DNA from: Stramonita haemastoma
Taxonomy: Eukaryota > Mollusca > Gastropoda > Neogastropoda > Muricidae
NCBI GenBank assembly: GCA_030674155.1
Contig: CM060342.1
Span: 24,471,709-24,535,708 of the forward strand
Direction: 5' to 3'
Length of the DNA stretch: 64,000 nt
Part shown: positions 23,849 through 36,500 of the stretch, piece after piece
Position numbering within the stretch: position 1 is the first letter of the stretch
How the letters are laid out: each line of letters starts with the position of its first letter
Translations under genes and position numbers: made by a program
The notes under the pieces: generated by a model
What the model was told of the DNA's origin: nothing
Databases searched by the model: none
What the model saw: only the letters and a program-made list of their open reading frames with translations

Positions 23849-25253
23849 TAGAGTTGATCACTTCAACCAACACCATTAAAAAAAACCACACACACAAACA
23901 AAACAACCGAAAAAGTGGACAGCATGATCTTTGCAGGACGTATAATTGAAAAAGTTTTCTTTAATTGCACTATTCCTAGCCAAGTTTGAGTCGTATGTGT
24001 TCCAGTGTTCGTTAAAAAGTAAAAGTGAAATGCGTAGTTCCTACTCTTCTTCTGTGCTTGTAATTTTAAAGGAGATCTGCCCGCTGGCTTCAGCCGTCAT
24101 ATTCTAACTTCACAGCTGCTCAATTTTTTGTACAGGATCTATGCTGGTTATGTTCCTGTTTTTGTAACCCACTGAACGCTAACATAGATTGCGGAATCTT
24201 AAATATGCATGCCTTCAGCGCCAGGGCTTCATCACAGTTCTTGATTAAACCATTGATGCTTGAGGCAACAGCAAAGTGAGAGGAAGTATGATCAGTGGCT
24301 CATGGAATTCAGTGACTCATGGAATTCCACTTTACAGCTTAGTCTTTAGTGATCGACTATTACTCTCTGACTAGGAGGCTTGACTTGCACAGTCCTTATG
24401 TGCTGCAGCCCTGGGGGCTTGTTGGCCTTTGGAGAATTAGAACATCTCCAATGCTGACTGTCCTTATGCCCTCTTGGCTGAGAGAGTGGGGATGTGCTGT
24501 GGGCAAGGCACCTCCACTATAATCAAATTTCTGTCCAGTTTCCAAAACAGCAGCTGCCTCCTCTGCTGTTTTGGAGGTCATCGTCGAATAAAACGGACAA
24601 ACAACAGCATGTGTATACAAGATTATGAAAAAAATAAGACACTAGCAAGTCTGCACTTTGAGTTGACCTGGTAGATGATAAAAAATCTCATCCATTAATT
24701 CACCAGACGCCGAGATTCGAAACCAAGACATGGATCGACATGACTGAATTCCAATGGCCTTGATCACTTAGAACTTCCATCGAGACATGAACAACACTTG
24801 GGTGACTGTTTCGGTAGTAACGGTGTTTTTCTCCTACAAAATTGATTGCAACCTTCATATTCGTCTGTTTGTTATTTGGTAATCAGCTGTGACAGTAGTC
24901 AAGGCCCTACCCAGTAGTAAACTCCAAAATTAATCAGCTCCTAAGCTCGCTCTCTCTCCCACTCCTGTTGTTCTGAGTCATAAGTAGCTACTGCCTGTTG
25001 TCTGCAGGAGTGTAATGCGCATTTTGCAGTCCTGAATACGTTTCGCCATCAAGGAACTAAGCAGTGTAGTTTGGGTTGAGTTTTTTCTTTCTTTCTTGGC
25101 ACTCATTACGCTGAATTTGCACCATGAAACTGGTGCAGTTATAGGAAAACATGTGCGTATGCGTGCGCACGCGCGCGCGTACACACACATACAGACACAG
25201 ACACAGACACACACATCACCACCACCACCATCATACCATCCATAGAACACACA

Positions 25254-25480
<227 letters not shown>

Positions 25481-25640
25481 TCTCTCTCTCTCTCTCTGAT
25501 TTTGATTTTGATTTTGTCTTTTGAACGAGTGCATTTTTATTACCTTACCATATATAGTGTCCTTATTCTTGTGTGTTGTTTGGTACTGCGTAAAGTTTCA
25601 TTGTTTAGTATCTTTTCAACTTGATGTATCCCTGAAAAGG

Positions 25641-25976
<336 letters not shown>

Positions 25977-26423
25977 CCCTATCCCTCCCCCCCCTGTCTC
26001 CTCTCCCACCACCTCAATCCAGCCAGACCCCCTCAGCGTTGTTGTTTGTGTTTCACATAATGTCGGGGCCTGATTGTGGGCACTGAGCCATCACGTGGTA
26101 TTAATCAATCAATTAATCAGCCAGCAGTCCCTTTGTGTCCTGCGCGCCTGACTGACCGAAGGGCACAACCGTCCGTCCGTCCACACACTTGCTGCGCTGC
26201 GCTGCACTGCACTCCTTGATTGTCAGTTAGTGGTCAAGGGGTCCGTCCGGTCAGCTTGCCCATGCGTGGCGATTACTTTTTTTTTTTCTGCGGGCGCAGT
26301 CACCGATTGTTGTTGACGGGAGCGAGTGAGTGAGTGAGTGTGGTGGTGCACTGTTATGTTCTGGCACCAGGACTATACTGTGCTACAAAACGGTACACTG
26401 TGAATCGGTGGTGGTTTGACGGG

Positions 26424-27197
26424 GTAAGGCACTTCGCTGTAGTTGAAAATTTGAGATATTGTTCTACACTTGTTGTTCTTTAAAAAAAAAAAAAAAAAAA
26501 AAAAGAGAGAGAGAAAGAGAGACATTGCTCTGCACTTGCTGTAGTTGAAATTTGAGACATCGGTTTGCACTTGCTGTAGGTTAAAATTGGGATATCGCGG
26601 ACAAGACTGTACCTTTCTCTGCTGGTGGCCATGCAGTGGCCGATAGCGATGAGTTCCCTGTGGAGTTCTGACCCTGGGAATACATTTTATTTTTTAATTA
26701 ATTTATTTATGTCGATGATAATGGCATAAGCACTCGTGTGCTATTTTACATCCAGTCCCCGTGTGTATACAGTTTTGTAAATCTTATCATCTGTTCCCAC
26801 TGGCACACAATGGCCTACTACGAAAAGCAGAACAGGATTTTACGTGTGCGCATGATGTTCTGCGTGCGTTCGCACACGGGGCCTCGGTTCACAGTCTCAT
26901 CCGAAGGACTTTTGGGAAGAGAGGAATCAGCACTTATGTTAACTCCAGGAGGAAAATCCTCTCAAACGGGAATTGAACCAGGGTCGTCAAAGTCCGGGCG
27001 CAATCTTCTGACCACTAGGCTATCCCGTCTCTCGGGATAAGGCACTTGCTGTAGTTGAAAATTGAGATATCGATCTGCACTTGTTGTAGGTGAAAATTGG
27101 GACATCGGGGACAAGACTGTACCTTTCTCTGCTGGTGGCCCCACAGCGGCCTGACAGCGAGGAGCTCCCTGTAGAGTTCTGACCCTGAGAATACATG
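26424..27197. repeat. local direct duplication split by a SINE
   Basis: The block from ggcacttgctgtagttgaaa through acaagactgtacctttctct and ctgctggtggcc to ttctgaccctg and aatacat occurs at about 26424-26684 and 27040-27197. The left copy has extra short units and an A/GA run. A family A SINE sits exactly between the copies. Confidence 0.8.
26690..27030 (-). mobile_element. full-length tRNA-derived SINE family A, minus orientation
   Basis: On the minus strand it begins with a tRNA-like head: A box TAGCCTAGTGG (27012-27022) and B box GGTTCAATTCCC (26968-26979). The body includes aaaagtccttcggatgagac, ggccccgtgtgcgaacgcac and cagtgggaacagatg, and it ends ggggactggatgtaaaat plus an AT-rich tail. 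It is the most complete copy and serves as reference for the family. Confidence 0.85.
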
Positions 27198-27569
27198 ACG
27201 AATCTAGGGCTAGGAGTGGATAGATTGAAATGAGCAGCATGGAAACAAACGGCAAGACAGGAACGTCACAGAAAAACAAGGCAGCACGAAGAAAAAAGAC
27301 AGTTTCACCATCAGTGCTGTTTTTGCAATCGGTGATTGTTTGTTTAGGGCAGCAGGATGAAATTCTTGGTTTATCTTTGGCAAACAGACGATGGATTCCT
27401 ATCATGGGTCCGCGTCATAATCCCTGCCCTGCCACTGTTCTCAGAATAGGCTAGCTAGCTACCCCGTGAAGACACAAGGAGATAAGGAGACAGCGAAGAC
27501 AAATAGTCTGATCCCATGGGAGACGATGGCATGAAATCAATTTTAAAGACAATATGAAAAGTGGGGAAA

Positions 27570-27600
27570 AAGAAGAGAGAGAGAGAGAGAGGAGAGAGAG

Positions 27601-27665
<65 letters not shown>

Positions 27666-27672
27666 AGAGAGA
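27570..27672. repeat. GA microsatellite
   Basis: About 100 bases of GA units with a few GGA and GAGG interruptions. Confidence 0.95.
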
Positions 27673-27820
27673 AGTATAGGGGTACAGGAATAAGGAGGGG
27701 GGGAGAGAAGGGAGGCGTTGGGGGAAGACAGGAACGGACAAGGAACAGATAAGGATCTGACGTCGAAAAACAAATAATTTATTGGTTATTGCAGGATCTT
27801 GAGGACATTCTTACATTCTT

Positions 27821-27986
27821 TGCCTTTTTCCCAGACTTAAGACTTAAGACATAAATTTCTCTCCCACGACGAAGTCGGATGCACTAGGCCTGACTTGTCA
27901 GGTGCTTAACGTATAACGGCAGCCCAGTGCATTTTCGCTAGTGCGACAGACGTGATAGTTGCTATTTGAGGGTTAGACGAAGAGAG
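27821..27986 (+). mobile_element. dispersed repeat family D, 3' half
   Basis: It contains aagtcggatgcactaggcct, gacttgtcaggtgcttaacg and gggttagacgaagag, matching the right half of 23521-23848. Confidence 0.7.
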
Positions 27987-28105
27987 GAACCCGAACTGGA
28001 ATATATTAAGGAGGGTAGGCCTCATTGGATAAACCAGAGGTTCTTTCCACAATAGCCCTCTAATTTTTTTTCTTTTAAAATTTTTTTTAAAGCCACCCAA
28101 ACAAC

Positions 28106-28192
28106 AGAGAGAGAGAGAGAGAGAGGAGGAGAGAGAGAAGGTGAGAGGAGAGAGAGTTGAGGATGGAGAGAGAGAGAGAGAGAGAGAGCAAA
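28106..28192. repeat. GA-rich tract
   Basis: Interrupted GA units with GGA and GTGAGAGG insertions. Confidence 0.9.
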
Positions 28193-28416
28193 TGTTAGTA
28201 AGGTCTTTGTCACCACATTTGTATTGGCAAAAATCTTATACAAATTGTAGGGTATCAGCTTTATGATAATGGATGGTTTGTCAGTCCAACACATGTGGGA
28301 CATTTTTTTGACGTCATAAGTGACGACTGGTTCAAGGTTTCAATCTCTCCACCCCCTCACCCCTCCCTCGCTCTGTTTTGTTTCATGATGTTATGAAACA
28401 TGAATTGTAGTCGTGG

Positions 28417-28478
<62 letters not shown>

Positions 28479-28557
28479 CGCGACGCGCGCGCGCGCGCAT
28501 ACACAAAATAAAATAAAATATTCTAATATATGTACACACACACACACAACACACACA

Positions 28558-28646
<89 letters not shown>

Positions 28647-28656
28647 ATATATATTC
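28417..28656. repeat. GT tract, CG-rich spacer, CA tract and TA tract
   Basis: About 30 GT units, then gcgcgacgcgcgcgcgcgca, then AT-rich spacer, CA units (28535-28575) and more than 40 TA units. Alternating purine-pyrimidine sequence over most of this span could adopt Z-DNA or cruciform forms. It lies 150 bases upstream of the gene island. Confidence 0.95.
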
Positions 28657-28807
28657 TGACCGCGCGGTAACAAAACCTGTTACCTCAACATAACAAACAA
28701 GCAAACAAACTAGGAAGAAGCAAACCAAAGCAATAGATGAAAGACGATAATGAAGTTTAACATATGGACATAAATATATATTTTAAATGTCTTGTTTTTT
28801 TCCCCAG

Positions 28808-28970
28808 GTATCCTGATCTACATACCCACGAAGAACTCACACCAGCCCTGGACATGATCACGCAACGAACCTCAACCACTGATCCCCCAGCACCACCATC
28901 CTCCTCCTGACCATCACAACACACTGACTACACCCACCACGACCACGAACCACCACACACCACCACCACC
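28808..28970 (+). other. candidate 5' UTR leading to the ATG at 28971
   Basis: A T-rich tract followed by ccccag at 28802-28807 resembles a splice acceptor. The following 163 bases are C/A-rich with many CAC and ACC triplets, unlike the flanking AT-rich DNA. The frame of the ATG at 28971 is open from 28809 but closed by TGA at 28908-28910. The ATG is therefore the first methionine after an in-frame stop, which supports a UTR role. Because the region downstream has frame breaks, the upstream open frame (about 33 codons) could also be coding and joined by a missing or extra base. Confidence 0.4.
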
Positions 28971-30063
28971 ATGGAGGCCTGCATCGAAGCCCTGTACACC
29001 ATCGACGGCTGAGGCGGACAAGCGCAAAACCCTTGAGATGATTCGCGTCTGAAAGGCGCCATCAGCGTCTCCAAGAGCCGCACGGGCGAGGTCATCTACC
29101 GCTACAACCGCCACGAGAAGAAGGCGCTCCGCAAAACCATGGCCAAGTTCGATCGCGACACGGCGCGGTCCAGGGTGTAACATCGAGAGCCAGAAGAGAG
29201 ACGTGCTCCGCAAATGGAACCTGGTGTTCGGGCGGCAGCGCAAGTTCACCGAGTCCATGCGCGGGTTCGACAACATGCTGAACGAAGCCATCTCCACGCG
29301 ACACCTCGCCAACAACGCCTCTGACGATCCGCCCAAAGAGGACGGCGCGACGAAGAGCGGAAAAGGCAGCTGAAGAGGAAGCGAAGGAGGAGAAAGCGGA
29401 GGAAGAAGCGTCCAAGATGCCTCCTATCCGAGACCCCAGAGCGCGACGTTTAGGAGGTCGTCCTTCTCAAGGAGTGGTGGCCACACAGGCCATGATGGGT
29501 GTTCTGCCTAAACTGACAGGGGGAAGCAACCTGCACAACTCTCGTATCGAAACCGAAGAAGAAGAGCGCCTGAGAAAGGAGAAGGAGGCGGAAGAAGAAC
29601 GGCAGCGAAAGGCGAAAGAGTTACCCCGCTTTGACAAAGAGCTGATGGAAGCTTACCTCACGGAGCAGAAGAGCCTTCACGAAGACCTCCTCACCAGAAA
29701 CACGCTCATCAAAATCAAGTCCTCCCTGGACAAGGACCACGTGTTCTTCAAGTACCGCCTGAAGAGCAAGCTGCCTGACAACGCTCCCAACCTCCTGCAG
29801 AGCATCGAACGAGAGCGCACCACGTCAGCCGTCACGTGGGCAGGGCCGGGCAGGAGCCGGTCCAGGCTGAGCCTACCTCACGGAGGTCGTCTGAGGTCGT
29901 CCAAGAGCAGCAAGAGCTGTCTGAGCAGCAGGGACGAGGCCGACGACCTGGGGCAGCGGATGGAGAAGATGGTGCTCACCGCCAGAGCCGCCTCCCCGCC
30001 CCGTCCTCCCAGATCTCCGATCTGCCGCGTCTGGACCGCGCCAAGACTGTGCATTTCAGCTAG
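28971..30063 (+). pseudogene. gene island with broken reading frame, unrecognised charged coiled-coil-like protein
   Basis: Seen: ATG in a strong Kozak-like context (ccaccaccATGG), then about 1.09 kb of GC-rich, clearly coding sequence. The frame changes about five times: after TGA 29010, near TGA 29050, after TAA 29178, near 29310-29371 and near 29990-30010. Each change is explained by one gained or lost base. The longest intact piece runs from about 29372 (first Met 29417) to near 30000. The order is a short N-terminus, a basic Lys/Arg-rich helical region (contains NRHEKKALRKTM and VLRKWNLVFGRQRKF), a Glu/Lys/Arg-rich segment predicted to be coiled coil (EEEERLRKEKEAEEERQRK), a helical part (LIKIKSSLDKDHVFFKYRLK), a Ser-rich tail, and an end LDRAKTVHFS followed by TAG 30061-30063. 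I do not recognise the family. The last break lies in a C-rich run, which favours a sequencing or assembly indel, and codon use has not decayed. So this may be a functional gene rather than a pseudogene. A dispersed repeat begins 128 bases after the stop. Confidence 0.6.
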
Positions 30064-30190
30064 ATCTGGATCTAGACCTTGTATGCATTGTCTGTCCGTC
30101 CATCCACACAAGAGAACGAAGAGAGACTGTCAGGGAGTTGCCGGGGATTCGGGATTTTTTTTTGTTTTTTTTGTTTTGTTTGTTTGCGTT

Positions 30191-30286
30191 CCTCGGCTAG
30201 ATCTCCGAGGTTTATCAATGGAGAGATTCTTGTGTACGCTACTGTTTTTGCCTTCCATGAAGGTACCCGCATTCCAACTTCGGGGA
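30191..30286 (+). repeat. dispersed repeat family B in the 3' flank of the gene island
   Basis: The sequence cctcggctagatctccgagg, then tttatcaatggagagattct and tgtgtacgctactg, ending ggtacccgcattccaacttc. It begins 128 bases after the TAG at 30061-30063, so it may lie in that gene's 3' UTR. Confidence 0.8.
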
Positions 30287-30759
30287 TGGGGATTCGGGAT
30301 GACTTTTGTTACTTTGGTTCGCCTCCTTCAACTTTTATGGTCTGCAATGCTGGCTGTGATGTAAGGGAGATGGAGGTGATGGATGAATTGAACTACAAAC
30401 TCTTGCATTTTGAGACCGAAATGATATGGATTTAGAGATCAGTTCTGTGATCAAACACTTGAGGCCTACCGAGTGATCTAACTCAATTGTTGTCAACATT
30501 GTTGTTAGGTGGTAGACTTTTATCCAAAGAGCTGAAGGAGTGTTTGACTCAAAACAAAGTGTGACAATTAATAAGCATCAACAACGAAACAGCATCAAAA
30601 TGTTGGACAAAGTTCGGTGGTAAACATGTGTTTTGGGTGCATCCGCAGAAGAAGAATCATTGAAGGTGAGATATTTTTCTGTCAAATTGTGCGCTCAGGT
30701 GACGGGATATCTACAAACATGGTGTAATTCAGTCAACAGAAAAGACATGATCGGATTAG

Positions 30760-31115
30760 AATAAGATTTGACTGGAAACAATGGACACGAAATATTGTCA
30801 CAGCAGTGTGTAGTGTTCGTCGTTTTGTCACATTCACTGACCAGTGTCTAACTAAAACGATGGACACAACTGGACACTGTCAAGGAGTGTGTAGTGTTCG
30901 TCGTTTGAAGACATTCTTTGACCAGGGTGTTACTGAAAACGATGGACATCAATGGATATTGCCACAGTAATGTGTAGGCCTAGTGTTCGTCGTTTGTAAC
31001 ATTCTCTGACCAGTCAGTGTCTGACTGAAAACGATGGACACAAATGGACATTGTCACAGCAGTGTATGGTGTTCGTTGTTTGTAACATTCTCTGACCAAA
31101 GTGTGACCGTAAACA
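30760..31115. repeat. four-copy minisatellite, unit about 85 bp
   Basis: Four units share gaaaacgatggacacaaatg, attgtcacagcagtgtgtag, tgttcgtcgttt and cattctctgaccagtgt. Copies differ by 5-15 percent, including small indels. Confidence 0.9.
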
Positions 31116-31179
31116 GGGGATCCGGGACAAATAAATACAGCTGGAAACGTGTTAGTTGTCTGTAATATTCTGTGGTGGT

Positions 31180-31504
31180 TTCTTCTTCTTTATCGAACGC
31201 TCAGACAGCAACTATCAATTATGAGCAAAAATGTGTCGTGCTGCCATTAAGCGCCTGACAAGTCAAGAAGCTCAGCACATCTAACTTTGGTGTGAGAGAG
31301 AATTTTTTTTTTTTAAAGTCTTTCTGGAAAAAGGCAGGAGATTGGACAAAGAAAGCAGATACTAGACAAAAAAGAGGTGACAGAAAAAAAAGAACAAGGC
31401 AGAAACAAAGAAAGGGATGGAAAAGAGGGAATGCCTAGCACAGAATTTCCAGAACATTGGAATGCTTTTTATACTGATGCCCTCGGCATCCTCACGGGGG
31501 AACG
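31180..31504 (-). mobile_element. dispersed repeat family D, near full length, minus orientation
   Basis: On the plus strand the order is reversed: ttcttcttctttatcgaacg, gcgcctgacaagtcaagaag, a purine-rich middle, gcacagaatttccagaacat, tttttatactgatgccctc and catcctcacggggga. It is the inverted counterpart of 23521-23848. Confidence 0.75.
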
Positions 31505-31543
31505 TGTTGTTTTCGAACACTCGAATCTTTTTTTTAATATTTT

Positions 31544-31548
<5 letters not shown>

Positions 31549-31607
<59 letters not shown>
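31549..31607. repeat. TA microsatellite
   Basis: About 28 TA units, followed by a T run. Confidence 0.97.
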
Positions 31608-31620
<13 letters not shown>

Positions 31621-31754
31621 ACTCCCAGTCTATGATTGTACAACTTTAAAATGAAGCTATAACAGTATAAGTGTTGCTGAAGTCATTGTCTACTCTTATC
31701 TTTCTTCCTGTGCTTTTAATGTGACCGTTTGATACCATACTTGTGGACTCATTA

Positions 31755-31756
<2 letters not shown>

Positions 31757-31819
<63 letters not shown>
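31757..31819. repeat. TA microsatellite
   Basis: About 31 TA units, 150 bases from the previous TA tract. Confidence 0.97.
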
Positions 31820-31822
<3 letters not shown>

Positions 31823-31919
31823 ACAATAGCCCTCCATCATTTCTACTTCCATTTCAGTTTTAATTATATCAAACTTTGATTTTGCTTGTTGAAAGGGTAG
31901 GGAGCCAAGAGTTTGGAAA

Positions 31920-31982
<63 letters not shown>

Positions 31983-31995
31983 TGCGTGCATGTGT
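31920..31995. repeat. TG microsatellite
   Basis: About 30 TG units grading into tgcgtg and cgcg units. Confidence 0.97.
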
Positions 31996-32023
31996 GCGTG
32001 CGTGCGCGCGCGCGCTAGCTAGA

Positions 32024-32096
32024 GCATTCCTGGCACAGAATTTCCAGAAGGTGGTGATGCTATTTATACTGACAGGACCCCAGCATCCCCACGGAA
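32024..32096 (-). mobile_element. dispersed repeat family D, 5' fragment
   Basis: The blocks ggcacagaatttccagaagg, gctatttatactgacagg and catccccacgg match the first 75 bases of the family in minus orientation. It lies next to a long TG tract. Confidence 0.7.
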
Positions 32097-33483
32097 CTTA
32101 ATGCTGTAGCCGACAAGTATACACAGCTTGTAAAAGAAATTGATCGTGCAAGGCTTCTGTTTCGACTCGATGACTAGAATGATTATGTCTTAAGTTTTTC
32201 GTAAACACAGTTTCGGTAAAGGCATAGCCTAGAATACGAGTCAACCACTGGGCATGAGCGGACATAGGCCTAATAGGCCTATACAGTGCATATACCACAT
32301 ACATACACGCGCACGCGAGTGTGCACGCGCAAACTATTTATCAAACGGGTAAAGTGTTTTGTATTGTGTACATCTGTTTTTATCTTTATATAACGATTGC
32401 CATGCCAGTTGTTGAATATTTGTTTTTATGTGGATCTTTTATCACTAGCTGTAGCTGCCATTGCCTGTTACATGCTTTATTTCAGTGTGTTTTGTTGTTG
32501 TATTTTGGGAGTTTTGTTGTTTGTTTGTTTGTTTAGTTGATTTTTCTTTTAGATCTAGATCCCTATGTTAATTTTTCTGGCCTTAAATGGTCGGTTCAGA
32601 TTTGCGAGTTAAAGCCCACTTGTTTTCAACGTGTGTGGTGTGACGTGACCGCCGATGTAACTTTGTGTAACGTTTATATTTTGAAGTGTTTACTGACGTA
32701 AAAAATGACGCAACCAGAGATGGTAAGTCCGATTATTATTCATGGCCAGTCTTTACTGACTTGAAACTAAAGAAGGGGTAGAAGAGGGGGGGGGGGGGGG
32801 GGGGGAAATGATTGAAGCTTTGATTTAATTGATGAACCAACGTGATTGTTGTTGTTTTTAATGACTGTTTAGTTTACACCTGCAATGAATTGCTTTTGTT
32901 TGCCTCTCCCTCCTTCCCCGTCCATTTATCTTGAGCCTACGTATTGTAACTGTTGGATCAACAGATAGGAATGAACGAGTATTTGGTTTGCATTGTCGAC
33001 TTTGCCAAGTTTTGTAAATAGAATTGCTATTATTCTGTGCATACAATAAAATAAGAGTCCGCCTTTAAAGGCCCCAGGTATTTTCCTGTTAGATTTTTTT
33101 TCAATTTTTATAATGTGCGCCTGTGTGTATGTGTGTGTGTGTGTCTGGCTTTCATGTGTATGGATCACTATGGATGTCTGGAATCGAAATTATTTTGTTT
33201 CAATTATGTTTTTATTCCTTTTTGGTGACACACTTTGAATGAAAGCAAAACGTTTGTAGAAGAAAGGAGCAAGAGGAAAGGTCTAAGACAGGCGACTTCA
33301 CCAGATGACAACTCTGTTGTGTGTGATCTATTTGTTTCATTGATTTAAAAAAGAAAGAAAAGAAAAACAGCCTTATTACTGTTTCCCTCTCAGCATTTTT
33401 GGCCAGTACAAGATGAAATTGATTTCATCAGATGTAAGATCGTCATTTTACAGTGTTAGGATGGGAAATTAAAGGTTTGGAAA

Positions 33484-33487
<4 letters not shown>

Positions 33488-33556
<69 letters not shown>
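33488..33556. repeat. GA microsatellite
   Basis: About 33 GA units with one interruption. Confidence 0.95.
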
Positions 33557-33558
<2 letters not shown>

Positions 33559-36500
33559 TGCAGAAGGCTAGCTATGGCTGGTGAAATGAAATGGTGCATG
33601 TCCAGCATGCAATCTATGACATAGAGAGGAATGGGCTCCACCAGGTTTGATTCAACTGAGATGCACAGCCAGAAAGTTTCAGTGCAGTGCTCCAATGACT
33701 CCTTCAGGAATTGGAAGTAAAGTGAAAGTAATCTTTTCTTTTTGCAGTTTAGAGAGAAAACAAAACAAACAAACAAAAAAGAAATAGAATGAGTGTTACA
33801 GATAGAGAGAGAAGTAGCAAGAAAAGGGAACAGACTAAGAAGTGAGGACTTTTCAAGGCTCAAGTATTCTATGCTCATGCGATCCCAGACATAACAACAT
33901 TTTCTTTCATTCCACCTTTACAACAACAACAACAAAAACACACACACACACACATCCAAAAAAACCCAACAACCAACCAACCAACCTAAAAAAAACAACA
34001 CAGCACATTCCACAATAAACTTTTTTTTGGTGTCTTTATTTTCTTTTTTTTTTCCTTTAGGAAATTACAAACAATTGGATTCTGCTTCTACTGCACACAT
34101 CACTGACAGACTGCGCTGGTTGAGAGGGCTGGTTACCCACGTAACTCTCTCTCAATCTGGTTTAAAAAAAAAAAAAAAAAAAAATGACAAGCCATCTTCT
34201 AGCCGCAAGATAAAAAGCAAAATAACGAAAAAAGCCATGTCTTTAAAAAAAAAAAAAATTCAACAGACTTTCAGATCATAAATGAATAAATGCATGGAAG
34301 GAAAATAATTAAAAAAACCAACCCAGGTGGGTCAAATCACTAGATTCTTGCTGCTTTGGTTCTGAACGATGACAGCGGTGGGGAGGGAGGTTGGGGGGGA
34401 AGGGGAGGGGAGGTGGGGGAGGAGGGATGCTCACCAGATGCATTATCCGTAGGATTGACAGGGAGCAAAACACAGGTAGAGGTTTTGATCGAACACCACA
34501 TTAATTTGCATATATAATTATTCAACGCCACCCTCCAATCATCACGCAGACTTGGAACTAAGGGCAGATCACTCTATGTGTATATTATGATGGATGAACA
34601 ATAAGATAGATAGATAAATAAATAAATAATAATAATATAATAGTGATACTAATCACCGCATGAATACCATACAACTTCTTTCATATTCGTTATTCCTGAC
34701 AGTCCATGAAAATTTCAAGGAGAAAGAAGGTTGAGTCTGAAAGAGATCATTACGACGCACATGAAACTAAAGTAATAAAGAAGCTCGAAGCCACGAAAGT
34801 AACAAGAATTCCAGCAGGTAAAAAAAAAAAAAGAAAAAAAAAGAATTTGAACAGTTTCTCATTACAGGTCTTCTAGACAGAGAGAAAGAAGAAAAAGTCA
34901 CTGGCAAGACAGAATCATGTACAGTACAAATCACTGAACTGTTTGATGTAATCAATAAATAAAGACATGAAAATCATTGAAGAGAAAGAGAAAAATCACA
35001 ACATGCATAAAAGCAAGGAAACCTTTTTTTTTTTTATTGTCTCATAGCAGCTAGCGCTTATAACAACAGTCCCATAAAAACATGTCACTTGCCAGTATCG
35101 ACCGAATACATACCACCAACACTGACACAGTCATCAGTGGGGCACACGCACGCACACGCACACACACACACTCGCCACATGAGCTCACATACTGACAGAG
35201 ACAATGAATGGAACAATGGATCGTTTTCACTGTTGCTTTTCTCTCAGCACTGCAGGGGATGTGAAGAGTTTTCATCATTTGTGCGAATGGTTGAGAGCGA
35301 TCATAGTCTTTCATAAATGACCTCTAAACTAAAAGTTAAGAGTTTCAGTTGAGACTAAATTTTGCTGTATGCAGTCTCACTGGTCAGAAAATTGATCAAA
35401 GTCGGGTTCAATTTTTAACTTAGGTTACTTTCGCATCCTTTAAAATGTGCACCTTTCTTTAGATTTTAACTGAAATTTGCACATCTTAAGTGAACATTTA
35501 GTTTGATCACCATTATTCCAGCACTTTGAAACAAAAGTTTGAAGTGGGTATTATAACTGAAAAATACGTTCACCACAAGATACAGCCTAGATATAATCTG
35601 TGTAGAGATTTTCTTATTCCTAAGTTTGTAACAGAAAGCCACCACCTCCATTATTAAAGTGTAGTTGGAAGCGACGACAAAGCTCAGATGTTTCTCAGTA
35701 AGTTAAAAAATTGTGCGAACTCCATGTGACACAATCGCCAATGAAAAACACGAAGATGGGTAGCGCTGAGAGAGGAGCAACAGGAAGTGTACAAGCTTTG
35801 CGATATGTCCGGGACATACGGATGAACCCTGAAGATGATAGTACCCGAAAGAGAAGACTCGTCGTTTTTGGCAGTGTTGCTATTCCTAAAAAAAAAAAAG
35901 CATACCAAAAGTCTTCTTCGTCACCCTGTTCCATCTGATGAGGTATTGTCCACGTATCACTGCAGAATCTAACTTTGCTAGGACGTGACTGTGATAGCTA
36001 AAATAAAGACCATACTTCCAACACAGAGAGATCTACTTTAAACATCTTTTACTTTCAACTTTTATCAAAGCTCTTTATGCACTATCACCTCTGTTGCCTA
36101 GCTTACAAAAGATAATGAATAATGTATGACTGCAGAATGATTTAAAAAATGGGGTGGGGGTTGGCTGTTGGGAAGAATGGTATGAAAATTGAATCTATGA
36201 AGTGGGATGATATGGTAAGAGGGAAGAGGATTTCTGGGGGGGGGAGAAGAGGGAGGGGAGGGTGGAGGTATGTTCAGGACTCGGTTACCTCCTAAATGAA
36301 AATAGTCCGTCTTTCTTTCATCACAGGATTGATTTGTGCACTGGGCAGATCCGGCATTGGAAACGTGAAACCATGTCCCCCGCATGCCACACAACAAACG
36401 GCACACACGGTTGCCATTTTCCCTTTTTCTTTATACAGAGTTTGGAAATACTTAGGTGAAGATGATATAACAGTTCTTTCTGCCAGTGAGGGCAGGGCGG

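Larger units (their letters stand above)
30064..33000. other. 3' flank of the gene island, no supported gene
   Basis: Apart from family B and D repeats, an 85-bp minisatellite (30760-31115), two long TA tracts (31549-31607, 31757-31819), a TG tract (31920-31979) and a G run (32787-32807), I see only AT-rich sequence without coding bias. Confidence 0.5.

Noticed and set aside
29092..29415. Minus-strand frames of 107 and 140 codons over the gene island
   Set aside because: They are antisense shadows of the GC-rich plus-strand coding sequence, whose peptide is far more protein-like.
34060..34170. Possible exon after tttttttttcctttag at 34060
   Set aside because: The following open stretch is short, lacks coding bias, has no clear donor and ends in an A run. 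T-rich acceptor-like sites are common here.
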